Assembly (NCBI GenBank): GCA_964474375.1
Contig: CAYYSG010000011.1
Coordinates: 1-22,436, forward strand
DNA length: 22,436 nt
Source of the DNA: 2-01-FULL-33-17 sp964474375
GTDB lineage: Bacteria > Patescibacteriota > Minisyncoccia > Phycocordibacterales > UBA9973
Direction: 5' to 3'
Shown: positions 1-7,587 of the stretch, one piece after another
Layout of the letters: the number at the start of each line of letters is the position of its first letter
How positions within the stretch are numbered: position 1 is the stretch's first letter
The notes under the pieces: generated by a model
Told to the model about the DNA's origin: nothing
Database searches by the model: none
Seen by the model: the letters and a program-made list of their open reading frames with translations, nothing else
Made by a program: the position numbers and the translations under genes

Positions 1-971
1 ACCAAGTTACCGCCAACAACGCGAGTCATTGCAAGGTCAGCAATAGATGCGTGTGAGTTACCCAGTATATCGCTCGACACTAACGGTTCGTTTGTTACAG
101 CAAAGACTTTGCTCCAGTGTGTACCATTTGCAGCGTCTGTCAGGATTTTGTTTACTTCTTCCGAGGTTGTAGTTTTTTTGGAAATAAATGTAACATCTAC
201 TATGGAACCAGCTGGAACCGGTACACGTATAGATATACCGTCAAATAGCCCCGTAAGCTCCGGAAAAGCCTGTGTTACAGCAATAGCCGCCCCCGTTGAA
301 CTTGGCACGATATTTTGGGCTGCAGCGCGGCCTTCGCGCATGTCTTTCTTGCTTGGACCGTCCACTAACGACTGCGATGCAGTATAACCATGAACTGTAT
401 TTAGAATCGCTTTTTCTATACCAAGTGCTTCATGCAGTATTCCAATCAGTGGACTAGCCGCGTTTGTAGTACAAGATGCATTAGATGTAATGTCGCATGT
501 ACCAAATTTGTCTTCATTAATCCCCAGTAAAATAGTTTCAGATTTTGTTGCACCAGCTTCGTCTTTAGAAGGCGCACTGATTACTACTCTTTTTGCACCA
601 CAATCCAAATGGAATTTTGCTTTATCGTATGAAGTAAATAGTCCGGTAGATTCAATAACTACATCCACATTCAAATCTTTCCAAGGTAATTTAGTAGTGT
701 CTTTTTCTGATACGAATTTTATAGTCTTGCCGTCGATAACCAAATCAGTTCCAGAAACAACTACATCGTGCCCCCATGAACGATACACAGTGTCATGACG
801 CAGTAGATACGCCAAATTCTCTAGTGAACCCAGGTCGTTAAATGCCACTATTTCTATTTCAGGACGCTCCCATGCAATTTTCAAAAATGCGCGACCAATA
901 CGCCCAAAACCATTAATAGCAACTCTTATTTTCTTACCGTCTTTTGACGAATTTTTACTGAATATTCCCAT
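1..971 (-). CDS. gap: Glyceraldehyde-3-phosphate dehydrogenase, C-terminus cut by window edge
   Basis: Cytosolic glycolytic enzyme converting glyceraldehyde 3-phosphate, NAD(P)+ and phosphate to 1,3-bisphosphoglycerate. I translated the minus strand from ATG at 971-969: about 324 residues are in the window. A lysine-rich N-terminal extension of about 15 residues precedes the Rossmann motif INGFGRIGR (residues 19-27). The catalytic signature SNASCTTN (163-170) contains Cys167, and TVHGYT gives His194; VPSSTGAA and TNEPLVSSDILGNSHASIAD are also family hallmarks. The reading frame is open to the window edge, so only the last few residues (usually starting KVVAWYDNEWGY) are missing. It is transcribed as its own unit after the gatB terminator, with a -10 box eight bases before the ATG and no Shine-Dalgarno. 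Confidence 0.97.
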   Translation of the reverse strand, partial: MGIFSKNSSKDGKKIRVAINGFGRIGRAFLKIAWERPEIEIVAFNDLGSLENLAYLLRHDTVYRSWGHDVVVSGTDLVIDGKTIKFVSEKDTTKLPWKDLNVDVVIESTGLFTSYDKAKFHLDCGAKRVVISAPSKDEAGATKSETILLGINEDKFGTCDITSNASCTTNAASPLIGILHEALGIEKAILNTVHGYTASQSLVDGPSKKDMREGRAAAQNIVPSSTGAAIAVTQAFPELTGLFDGISIRVPVPAGSIVDVTFISKKTTTSEEVNKILTDAANGTHWSKVFAVTNEPLVSSDILGNSHASIADLAMTRVVGGNL

Positions 972-979
972 ATGGGTAA

Positions 980-985
980 ATTATA
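980..985 (-). promoter_or_regulatory. -10 box of gap (near-leaderless)
   Basis: Perfect TATAAT on the minus strand with eight bases between the hexamer and the gap ATG, which predicts a leader of about 2 bases. No convincing -35 is visible; the region lies between the gatB terminator and gap. Confidence 0.6.
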
Positions 986-1010
986 ACAAACTAGACTCTA
1001 ATTGCATATC

Positions 1011-1032
1011 AAAAGCCCCGTTAGGGGCTTTT
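1011..1032 (-). terminator. Terminator of the yqeY-gatB operon
   Basis: Perfect inverted repeat AAAAGCCCC / GGGGCTTTT with a 4-base loop, two bases beyond the gatB stop codon. The T run on the minus strand makes it a Rho-independent terminator for the five-gene operon upstream. Confidence 0.9.
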
Positions 1033-1034
1033 GA

Positions 1035-2462
1035 TTATTTTAGCAAATCAATTAGAACTTCTTTAGCCATAGCGGGGTTGGCGCTACCGCCGGATTCTTT
1101 CATGACCTTACCTACGAGTGACATAATTGCGTTTTCTTTACCGGATTTGTAGGACGCTACAACTTCGGGGTTTTCGGCAATTAGTTTTTCGGCTAGTTTT
1201 TTCAAAGCTTCGGGGTCGTTCTTTTGAATCATGCCGTTTTTTTCAGCATAGGCGCGTGGACTCTGTGGGTCTTTGATTATCACTAGCAATATATCTTTCG
1301 CGGCGCGTGATGATAAGTCACCTGACGCAATCATTTCTATCAATTCTGCAAAATCTTCGTCGGTTGGCAGTAATGCATCGGGATCATTTTTCATAATACC
1401 CGCAATGTCAGATGTAATATAGTTTGATGCTGTTTGTAATGAATCTTTATTTTTAAACTTACTCGCTATTGCTTCAAAGAAATTACCCATTACAGAATCT
1501 TGAACATATAGTTCAATATCGCTGTCTTTGATACCGTATTCATCTTTAAATCTTTTTCTTTTTTCTATCGGTAGCTCGGGCAAGTTATTTTTCATTTCAT
1601 CTAAATCATAAATGGAATGCAAATATAATTTCGGTAAATCTGGCTCTGGGAAATAGCGATATTCCTCCGCATTTTCTTTACTACGCTGGGACACGGTAAT
1701 GGATTTGTTTTCGTCCCAACCACGAGTTTCTTTGATTATTTGATCCTCCAGACCTTGTTCCCACAAGTCTATTTGTCTAGCTATTTCGTATTCGGCAGCA
1801 CGTCTTGCAGACTGGAATGAATTGATATTTTTAACTTCAACGTATTTTTTGTTTGGCTTTTCAGGATCAGGCGAAACAGAAACGTTGACTTCTACGCGCA
1901 TTTGACCGCGTTCCATATTCGCATCACTAACGCCCAGTGTACGCAGTAGTAATTGTAATTCTTTTGCAAAAGTTACTATTGTTTCAGGGTTGTTTATTAC
2001 AGGTTCGGTAACTAGCTCCATTAGTGGTACACCAGCGCGGTTAAAATTCACCAAAGAATAGTTACCTTTGTCGTGAGAACTAGTTGCAGTATCTTCCTCT
2101 AAATGAACTCGTGTTATCGCAATACCAGCCAACTCACCTCCACTAACAATTGGAAATTTGTATTGTGATATTTGATAGGCTTTTGGAATATCTGGATAAA
2201 AATAGTTCTTACGGTCAAACTCGGTAAAGTCCGCAATATTGGCGCCCAGTGCTAGCCCTACGCGCACCATAGATGTTACAGCTTCTTGGTTCAGTACTGG
2301 TAATGACCCTGGCTGTGCAGTACACACAGGACATACGTAAATATTCGGAGTCTTGTCCTCGGGATCATTTTTGCAGGAACAAAAAGCTTTGGTATCAGTC
2401 TTGAGTTCAGCGTGGATTTCAAGTCCTATTGTTGTATAGTATGGTCTTTTTGTTTCTTTCAT
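1035..2462 (-). CDS. gatB: Aspartyl/glutamyl-tRNA(Asn/Gln) amidotransferase subunit B
   Basis: Subunit of GatCAB, which amidates Glu-tRNA(Gln) and/or Asp-tRNA(Asn) in organisms lacking GlnRS or AsnRS; GatB carries the kinase-like site and binds tRNA. 475 residues, normal length. Visible hallmarks: GLEIHAEL near the start, a C28-x-C30 ... C44-x2-C47 zinc-binding set as in many bacterial GatB proteins, NYFYPDIPKAYQISQ, and RAGVPLMELVTEP. The C-terminal about 150 residues form the GatB/YqeY tail, the same domain family as the stand-alone YqeY that heads this operon. Last gene of the operon; it starts three bases after the obg stop with no Shine-Dalgarno. gatA and gatC are not in the window. Confidence 0.97.
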   Translation of the reverse strand: MKETKRPYYTTIGLEIHAELKTDTKAFCSCKNDPEDKTPNIYVCPVCTAQPGSLPVLNQEAVTSMVRVGLALGANIADFTEFDRKNYFYPDIPKAYQISQYKFPIVSGGELAGIAITRVHLEEDTATSSHDKGNYSLVNFNRAGVPLMELVTEPVINNPETIVTFAKELQLLLRTLGVSDANMERGQMRVEVNVSVSPDPEKPNKKYVEVKNINSFQSARRAAEYEIARQIDLWEQGLEDQIIKETRGWDENKSITVSQRSKENAEEYRYFPEPDLPKLYLHSIYDLDEMKNNLPELPIEKRKRFKDEYGIKDSDIELYVQDSVMGNFFEAIASKFKNKDSLQTASNYITSDIAGIMKNDPDALLPTDEDFAELIEMIASGDLSSRAAKDILLVIIKDPQSPRAYAEKNGMIQKNDPEALKKLAEKLIAENPEVVASYKSGKENAIMSLVGKVMKESGGSANPAMAKEVLIDLLK

Positions 2463-2465
2463 AAA

Positions 2466-3449
2466 TTAAGATTTTTTAGATTTTAAAGTATTAACGATTC
2501 TGTCAGCTAATTCTTTCACAAGAGAATCATCGTACAGAGATAGTAGTGACACAGTTTGTCCGGAAAGCTTTTCAAGTTCTTTTTGTTTGGACTTTACGTT
2601 ATCTATATCCACCATGTCTGTTTTCGAAAGGACGATTATTTCTTCTTTCTTGTCTAGTTCCTCGCCGTATTCTTTGAGTTCATTCCGGATTGTTTTATAA
2701 GCTTTTGAAACATCTTCGTTTTCCACTGATACAAGATGAACTATTACATTAGTCCGGGAAACATGTTTCAAGAATTTATCACCCAAACCACGGCCTTCGT
2801 GTGCACCTTCGATAAGTCCTGGAATATCCGCTAATACATAGCCATGATATATACCCAAATGCGGATCTAGTGTAGTAAAGTCATAGTTCCCGACTTTACT
2901 TTTAGCATTGGTCAAAATATTCAAAAGACTAGATTTACCAGCATTCGGAAACCCAGCAAACCCAGCATCGGCTATCATTTTTAATTCTACGAAGAATTTA
3001 GCTCGCTCGCCTTCTTTACCTTGGGTTGCTTCTATAGGTGATACATTTAATGAACTTTTAAAATGCTCATTACCAAATCCACCCTTACCTCCAGAGAGTA
3101 TCATAAAACGATCGTCGTCTTTCATTATTTCAAAAACTTCGCCCGTGGTCTGGTTCGTAATCACGGACCCAATAGGCAATGGTATTTCAATATCGGCACC
3201 ATTTCTACCGTGTTTACTTTGACCTTCACCTGGTTTACCATCACCGGCTACAAATTTCTTTTGGGATTTTTTATAAGTACCAAGAATGTTCGTGTCCCGA
3301 GATGCTGTAATGTATATGTTACCGCCCCAGCCTCCGTCGCCACCATTTGGTCCACCTTTGTTGATGAACTTTTCTTGACGCCAGCGAACAACCCCGTCGC
3401 CACCGCGACCAGCTATTGCTTCAAAATTCAATTCATCAGTTAGTGCCAT
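2466..3449 (-). CDS. obg: Obg family GTPase, lacking the C-terminal Obg extension
   Basis: Essential ribosome-associated GTPase acting in 50S assembly and stress signalling. 327 residues: an N-terminal glycine-rich Obg fold (about 1-158, with repeated GG/GGDGG/GKGGFGN segments) followed by the G domain. G1 is GFPNAGKSS (166-174), the switch I region is around FTTLDPHLG (191-199), G3 is DIPG (208-211) and G4 is SKTD (275-278). The protein ends soon after G5, so the OCT domain found in many longer Obg proteins is absent; short Obg proteins are also known elsewhere. It starts ten bases after the DHH gene stop and ends three bases before gatB. No Shine-Dalgarno. Confidence 0.96.
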   Translation of the reverse strand: MALTDELNFEAIAGRGGDGVVRWRQEKFINKGGPNGGDGGWGGNIYITASRDTNILGTYKKSQKKFVAGDGKPGEGQSKHGRNGADIEIPLPIGSVITNQTTGEVFEIMKDDDRFMILSGGKGGFGNEHFKSSLNVSPIEATQGKEGERAKFFVELKMIADAGFAGFPNAGKSSLLNILTNAKSKVGNYDFTTLDPHLGIYHGYVLADIPGLIEGAHEGRGLGDKFLKHVSRTNVIVHLVSVENEDVSKAYKTIRNELKEYGEELDKKEEIIVLSKTDMVDIDNVKSKQKELEKLSGQTVSLLSLYDDSLVKELADRIVNTLKSKKS

Positions 3450-3459
3450 ATATAATATA

Positions 3460-4320
3460 TTATTCGATTATCTTCTTAACAAAATTTAGTGGGTGACGGT
3501 CCAGTTCAAAAGCGAAACCAGATGCATTGTAGTGACCACCGCCACCATAGCGTTTCGCAATGGCGGACAAATCGACAGTTCCGTCGCCACGAAGTGAGCA
3601 TTTCCAGCCCCATTTTTCATAGCTAAATATTATGGCAAATGGGCCGTGTTTTTCTGACAACATATGACCCAAATCACTAGCCACAATATTACTAGCATTG
3701 ACAGCATATACTACGTGACCTTCAAATTCAACAAGCTCAGCTTTTTTGGCAAAATACTCGACTTGGCGCTCATGGACGGTTCTTAGTAGTGTGCCTTGTT
3801 CTAATATATGAACATATCCGGATTCAGTCTCTAAATCTTCAGCAATTTTTGAAAAAACAACAAAATCAAATGGCATTACATGGACGTATGAAAGAATCGC
3901 ACGACTATCCAGTAGTGAAAAACGATACAAATCACCGTCTTCTATGTATTCGATTAATTTTGGAATTTTTTCATTCGGAAAGAAATACTGCCAAGCAAGA
4001 TAAGCTCCGGAATGATCAACATCATAAACGTGTTCTTTTATTAGTTCCACATTTTCCTTTACTGAAAGATGATGGTCAATGATTACTAGTTTTTTAGACT
4101 TTTGTTCTAAATCCAGCAATACTTCTTTCGGATACGAATAATCAATGATGTAGACTTCTTTATTGTCTAGGTTCACATGGTAATGGTCTCTGTCTTCAGC
4201 TGGTATATAAGTAGCACTATCACCAAACTTTTTCCAAGCTACCCACGCACCCCCAAAACCATCACTGCATTTACCGTGATATATAACTACTATATCTGTT
4301 TTTATTTCTATATTTTCCAT
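3460..4320 (-). CDS. DHH-family phosphoesterase
   Basis: 286-residue protein of the DHH/DHHA1 superfamily (relatives of RecJ, NrnA and NrnB, which hydrolyse phosphodiester bonds in nano-RNA, cyclic dinucleotides or single-stranded DNA). Motif I region is YHGKCSDGFGGAW (about 14-26), a DYSYP segment follows, and the DHH motif reads IDHH (about 81-84). The C-terminal DHHA1 substrate-binding motif is KRYGGGGHYNASGF. The early histidine of YHGKCSDG suggests the NrnB/oligoribonuclease-like branch rather than RecJ, but I cannot assign the substrate. The ATG overlaps the stop codon of the upstream membrane-protein gene by one base, so translation is probably coupled. Confidence 0.88.
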   Translation of the reverse strand: MENIEIKTDIVVIYHGKCSDGFGGAWVAWKKFGDSATYIPAEDRDHYHVNLDNKEVYIIDYSYPKEVLLDLEQKSKKLVIIDHHLSVKENVELIKEHVYDVDHSGAYLAWQYFFPNEKIPKLIEYIEDGDLYRFSLLDSRAILSYVHVMPFDFVVFSKIAEDLETESGYVHILEQGTLLRTVHERQVEYFAKKAELVEFEGHVVYAVNASNIVASDLGHMLSEKHGPFAIIFSYEKWGWKCSLRGDGTVDLSAIAKRYGGGGHYNASGFAFELDRHPLNFVKKIIE

Positions 4321-4679
4321 TAGCTAACCATTCTATTGTTAAACCACGCCAAGATAGATAGGATTATCGCTCCAAATATGGCTGCCGGTACAGTGGAAAT
4401 AACAAATCCTGTGATAACAGAACCCAGCATCCATAAACCTAGTGTATTAAAAATAAGAGAAACTACAGTCAAAGAAAGTAGATTCACAGGAATACGAAAA
4501 GCTTCGGTGATAGGTTTGATCAAAATATGAACCACTGTTAAGATAGCGGCAACTAATCCTGCGGTAAAAGCCGTATCGATAACTGCCCCGTCCACAAAAT
4601 GCGCCAACGAACCAACAGCTAAAAGTATAGTAAACCAATGATAAATTATTTTAAGAACCATATTAAAACATTTTTTCAA
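4320..4679 (-). CDS. Small membrane protein of the phage-holin-4 (PF04020-like) family
   Basis: 119-residue integral membrane protein with about four hydrophobic segments (about 7-25, 32-53, 62-87 and 90-113). The pattern LIKPI...PVNLLSLTVVSLIFNTLGLWML...AAIFGAIILSI resembles the chromosomal family named phage holin family 4 (PF04020-like). These proteins are common in bacterial housekeeping operons and the holin name does not imply lysis; the function is unknown. The start is uncertain: the ATG at 4679 lies inside yqeY (17-base overlap), whereas an in-frame ATG at 4661 (Met7) falls immediately after the yqeY stop and would give 113 residues. Neither has a Shine-Dalgarno. Confidence 0.85.
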   Translation of the reverse strand: MKKCFNMVLKIIYHWFTILLAVGSLAHFVDGAVIDTAFTAGLVAAILTVVHILIKPITEAFRIPVNLLSLTVVSLIFNTLGLWMLGSVITGFVISTVPAAIFGAIILSILAWFNNRMVS

Positions 4680-5118
4680 CTACGCTTTTAATAACACTAC
4701 CGTCAGCGCGGTCACCAAGTTCTTTCTTTACAGCACCGATCAATATACCCATTTTAGATTTATCAATTTCCCCCATTTCGGATTTGATACGCTCAGCAAT
4801 AACAACAACTTCGTCAGCTCCTGCAAGAGGCGGAACATAAGTCTGCAGGATTGCGAGTTCAGCAGTGTCTTCTTCAGCCAAGTCCATGCGACCAGCATTT
4901 GTGTATTGAGAAATAGAGTCTTCGCGTTGTTTTATAATACGACGGATTACTTTTATAGCTTCGTCATCACTAAGAGAGTCCTGCGGAGTACGACTTGTAG
5001 CGACAAGCTCATTCGTAAAAGCAGTCAAAATACCCCGAATAACATTGAGTTTAACGGCGTCTTTGGATTTCATTGCTTCTTTTAGGGATTCTTTTAGGGT
5101 TGATTGAATGTTCTGCAT
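4663..5118 (-). CDS. yqeY: GatB/YqeY domain protein
   Basis: 151-residue stand-alone GatB/YqeY protein, predicted to bind tRNA-like structures and enhance amidotransferase-type reactions; the precise role is unknown. Typical features: LKESLKEAMKSKDAVKLNVIRGIL at the N-terminus, RRIIKQREDSISQY in the middle, AILQTYVPPLAGADEV, and the C-terminal MGILIGAVKKELGDRADGSVIKSVV. First gene of the operon that ends with gatB, whose C-terminal tail belongs to the same domain family. Its promoter is divergent from that of the exonuclease at 5160 and places the -10 box eight bases before the ATG. Confidence 0.94.
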   Translation of the reverse strand: MQNIQSTLKESLKEAMKSKDAVKLNVIRGILTAFTNELVATSRTPQDSLSDDEAIKVIRRIIKQREDSISQYTNAGRMDLAEEDTAELAILQTYVPPLAGADEVVVIAERIKSEMGEIDKSKMGILIGAVKKELGDRADGSVIKSVVEKMF

Positions 5119-5120
5119 AT

Positions 5121-5148
5121 TTAACTATTATAACATAAATGGTATAGT
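5121..5148 (+). promoter_or_regulatory. Probable promoter of the exonuclease gene
   Basis: TTAACT at 5121-5126, 16-base spacer, TATAGT at 5143-5148; eleven bases then precede the ATG at 5160, giving a leader of about 5 bases. A second -10-like TATACT touches the ATG directly. The elements overlap the divergent yqeY promoter. Confidence 0.45.
5127..5132 (-). promoter_or_regulatory. -10 box of the yqeY-gatB operon (near-leaderless)
   Basis: Perfect TATAAT on the minus strand, eight bases from the yqeY ATG; predicted leader about 2 bases. It overlaps the control region of the divergent exonuclease gene, so only about 41 bases separate the two start codons. Confidence 0.65.
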
Positions 5149-5159
5149 AGTCCTATACT

Positions 5160-5891
5160 ATGAAATATAATCATTTTTTCTTTGATACAGAGACAACCGG
5201 AATAACCGACAAGGATTTTTTATGCCAAATAGCTTGGAAAAAAGAAGGCGAAGATGACATAAAACACGGGCTTTTCAAACCACCGATCCCTATTAGTATA
5301 GAATCAATGGCAGTGTGTCATGTTACAAACAAAATGGTTGAAGACAAGCCAATGTTCAAAGGTAGCGAAACTTGGCAAGAATTCAAAACACTAAGTGAAG
5401 ACATGAGCAATGTACTGATCGCTCATAATGCTAAATTTGACATAGGCATGCTACGCCGTGAAGACATAGAGATAAAAAACTATATCGACACACTAAAAAT
5501 AGCTCAATTTGTCGACAGGAATGGTGAGCTACCTAAATACAATTTACAATATTTGCGTTACTACTACGATATAGACATCGAAGCCATAGCTCATGATGCA
5601 CGGGGTGACATAATTGTACTTGAAGCAGTATTCAAATTCTTGGCTCAAAAAGTCAGTGAACTGACCGGCGAAACCGGAGACGCCCTAACCGAAAGAATGA
5701 TGACTATATCGTACGAGCCACTACTGATAAAAACATTTATGTTCGGCAAACATAATGGTAAACAAATTAGCGATGTCGCAGCAACTGACCCAAATTACCT
5801 AGAATGGCTATTAGCTCAAAAACTAGCATCCCAAACTGATACCGAAGAAGATTGGATTTATACTCTTAAATTTTATTTAAACAGAAAGTAA
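5160..5891 (+). CDS. DEDDh 3'-5' exonuclease (DnaQ/RNase T-like) with C-terminal extra domain
   Basis: 243 residues. The N-terminal part (1-165) is a DnaQ-type exonuclease: Exo I FFDTETTG (Asp9, Glu11), Exo II LIAHNAKFD (Asp94) and Exo III HDARGD (His145, Asp150), all metal-binding and catalytic residues present. It would remove nucleotides from 3' ends of DNA or RNA (proofreading, repair or RNA trimming). Residues 193-222 (TFMFGKHNGKQISDVA...YLEWLL) resemble the small FGKHKGK-type DUF3820-like domain that is sometimes joined to such exonucleases. Single-gene unit, divergent from yqeY and convergent with the 5945-6337 gene across a shared terminator. It is not assignable to a named DnaQ subgroup from sequence alone. 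Confidence 0.9.
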   Translation: MKYNHFFFDTETTGITDKDFLCQIAWKKEGEDDIKHGLFKPPIPISIESMAVCHVTNKMVEDKPMFKGSETWQEFKTLSEDMSNVLIAHNAKFDIGMLRREDIEIKNYIDTLKIAQFVDRNGELPKYNLQYLRYYYDIDIEAIAHDARGDIIVLEAVFKFLAQKVSELTGETGDALTERMMTISYEPLLIKTFMFGKHNGKQISDVAATDPNYLEWLLAQKLASQTDTEEDWIYTLKFYLNRK

Positions 5892-5925
5892 AACAAAACC
5901 CGCTCATAACGAGCGGGTTTTGTTT
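5891..5925. terminator. Bidirectional terminator
   Basis: Perfect 15-base stem (AAACAAAACCCGCTC and its complement) with a 5-base loop, starting on the last base of the exonuclease stop codon. A-rich and T-rich flanks on both strands make it work for the exonuclease (+) and for the Tyr-rich protein gene (-). Confidence 0.92.
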
Positions 5926-5944
5926 ATCAATACTCAAGGTATTT

Positions 5945-6337
5945 TTAATAGCCGTACCAGGTTGAATACATTCTATTAGATGTATAGTAACCAGGTGTTG
6001 GTACTGGATTAAAATCATTATAGTAACCCCCAGGGTTATAGTAACCAGAATTATAACCGTAGCTAGAGTAATTATTATAACCATAGTTATTAGTATAAAA
6101 TGGCATATAACTATTACCATATCCGAAATTATTATATCCGCCGCCATAATACGAACCATAGTAATTAGGCATCATCATGTTGCCAAAATTATTAGCTCCA
6201 TAGCCATATCCATAAGAAGACATGCTTCCGAAACCAATATTTAGTCCAATAAAAGCGCTAGCCTCTGGAATAGCTGCAAAAAACACAAATATCCCAAAAA
6301 CAGCAGTTATTAAGATTTTCTTTGTATAACTTTTCAT
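5945..6337 (-). CDS. Secreted Tyr/Gly/Asn-rich low-complexity protein
   Basis: 130 residues with a classical signal peptide: MKSYTKK, a hydrophobic core, then PEASA-F, giving predicted cleavage after residue 28. The mature 102 residues contain about 25 Tyr, 20 Gly and 17 Asn, so nearly two thirds of the chain is Y, G or N, arranged as irregular YGYG, NNYG and GYYN units without a strict repeat. No catalytic motif and no cysteine are visible. Such composition is typical of surface-coating, adhesive or amyloid/prion-like chains; that is inference only. Its promoter is one of the best in the window, so high expression is likely. The antisense and other-frame readings are also open because of the low complexity, but signal peptide, promoter and terminator all support this frame. 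Confidence 0.85.
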   Translation of the reverse strand: MKSYTKKILITAVFGIFVFFAAIPEASAFIGLNIGFGSMSSYGYGYGANNFGNMMMPNYYGSYYGGGYNNFGYGNSYMPFYTNNYGYNNYSSYGYNSGYYNPGGYYNDFNPVPTPGYYTSNRMYSTWYGY

Positions 6338-6343
6338 ATATAT

Positions 6344-6373
6344 ATTATATCATTTTTATACTATATATGTCAA
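6344..6373 (-). promoter_or_regulatory. Consensus promoter of the Tyr-rich protein gene (leaderless)
   Basis: Minus strand: TTGACA (6368-6373), 18-base spacer, TATAAT (6344-6349), then exactly six bases to the ATG. Both hexamers match the sigma-70 consensus; the predicted first transcribed base is the A of the start codon. Confidence 0.8.
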
Positions 6374-6404
6374 TAGCAAAAAAGCATTATTTTAAAAGCC
6401 TAGT

Positions 6405-7562
6405 TTAAGAATTTGGATTTCTTCTGTGTGATCCTTTGAATATTTTAAGAGCGGTCTTAAAACCAAGATTAGCAAGTAAATAACGAAAATCAATAAAGTC
6501 TCTTATCAATGCGCCGAGAAATCCTGATATAACAAATGGACCAAATGATGCAATTCCCCACCAAGGCCCTACGGGTACAGCATACCCAACATTAGGAACT
6601 TTATAAATGGAACGGTTCTTGTGTTTGATTTTTTGTATTATAGACCGAGCTACAAAGCTACCATCATGAATTGCAGTTTGTGCCAAACCTGAACGTACAG
6701 TAGAAGCCGAATCCCCTATAGCAAAAATATTTTCATCAACTGTAGTTTCAAGATAATCATTAACTACAACGCGGCCCTTTTTGTCATACTCAGCACCAAC
6801 GTCTTTTAGTAACGGATGAGCAGCAAGACCGGCAGCCCAAATAACTGTCTTGGAAGCAAATTCACCTGTATTGGTTTTTAAGATATGACCATCATACGAT
6901 GTAACACGTGTTGTAGTATAAACATCAAGACCCATCTTAACCAATCGTCTTTTGATTTTATAACGAGCTTTTTCTGGAAGCTGTGATACCACAGATGGTG
7001 AGCCTTCGATAATAGCAACGTGCACGTGTGAATCATCCTGCGTGCTGATTTCTTTATCAAAAATATCCTGAATACACGCGGCAAGTTCCACCCCTGTCGG
7101 ACCACCACCGACAACAATTATTGGTTCAGTATGGTTACTACTAGTATGACTACTAATAAGACCACGCAAGCAGTGTATGTCTTCTAGTGTTCTAAATTGG
7201 CACATGTGTTCACGTACACCAGGAGTACCGAAGTCTTCAGTAACTGAACCCATCGCAAGAATAAGTATGTCATACGCTAAATCTTCTCTTTTAGAAAAAG
7301 TTATTTTTTTAAATTCTTTTTTAATACCAATGACTTCATCACATATCAAAGTAACCCCACTAGGAACCATTTCATGGACTTTAAGTTCAGAAAAAGTCGT
7401 AGCTTCCCTACTAGCTAATTTGTAAAGTGCTGGATAATAAAGAAAATTCTCTTGCTTACTGACCAAAGTTACCTGAGCAAGAGAACTATGTTTGGATAGT
7501 ATTCTAGCAGCCTGGACACCACCAAAACCACCTCCTATAATAACTACTTTTTTCTTTTGCAT
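6405..7562 (-). CDS. ndh: Type II NADH dehydrogenase (NDH-2-like FAD oxidoreductase)
   Basis: 385-residue two-dinucleotide-binding flavoprotein. FAD motif IIGGGFGGVQAA (8-19), NAD(P)H motif VVGGGPTGVEL (150-160), and the second FAD motif IFAIGDSAST (about 281-290). NDH-2 enzymes oxidise NADH and reduce quinone at the inner face of the membrane without pumping protons. The C-terminal about 60 residues contain hydrophobic stretches (VGPWWGIASFGPFVISGFLGALI) suited to membrane association. Last gene of the long minus-strand run, 25 bases after the lamin-tail gene. A quinone or alternative acceptor partner is not visible in the window. No strong terminator was found after the stop. Confidence 0.9.
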   Translation of the reverse strand: MQKKKVVIIGGGFGGVQAARILSKHSSLAQVTLVSKQENFLYYPALYKLASREATTFSELKVHEMVPSGVTLICDEVIGIKKEFKKITFSKREDLAYDILILAMGSVTEDFGTPGVREHMCQFRTLEDIHCLRGLISSHTSSNHTEPIIVVGGGPTGVELAACIQDIFDKEISTQDDSHVHVAIIEGSPSVVSQLPEKARYKIKRRLVKMGLDVYTTTRVTSYDGHILKTNTGEFASKTVIWAAGLAAHPLLKDVGAEYDKKGRVVVNDYLETTVDENIFAIGDSASTVRSGLAQTAIHDGSFVARSIIQKIKHKNRSIYKVPNVGYAVPVGPWWGIASFGPFVISGFLGALIRDFIDFRYLLANLGFKTALKIFKGSHRRNPNS

Positions 7563-7587
7563 ATTTATACATTAACTTTTACATTTA

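Noticed and set aside
4320..4679. Holin gene as a prophage sign
   Set aside because: The family is named after phage holins but is common in chromosomal operons; neighbours are all housekeeping genes with no endolysin or structural genes.
5866..6159. A 97-residue minus-strand frame overlapping the Tyr-rich gene
   Set aside because: It is an isoleucine-rich shadow of the low-complexity coding sequence, runs through the bidirectional terminator and has no promoter or signal of its own.
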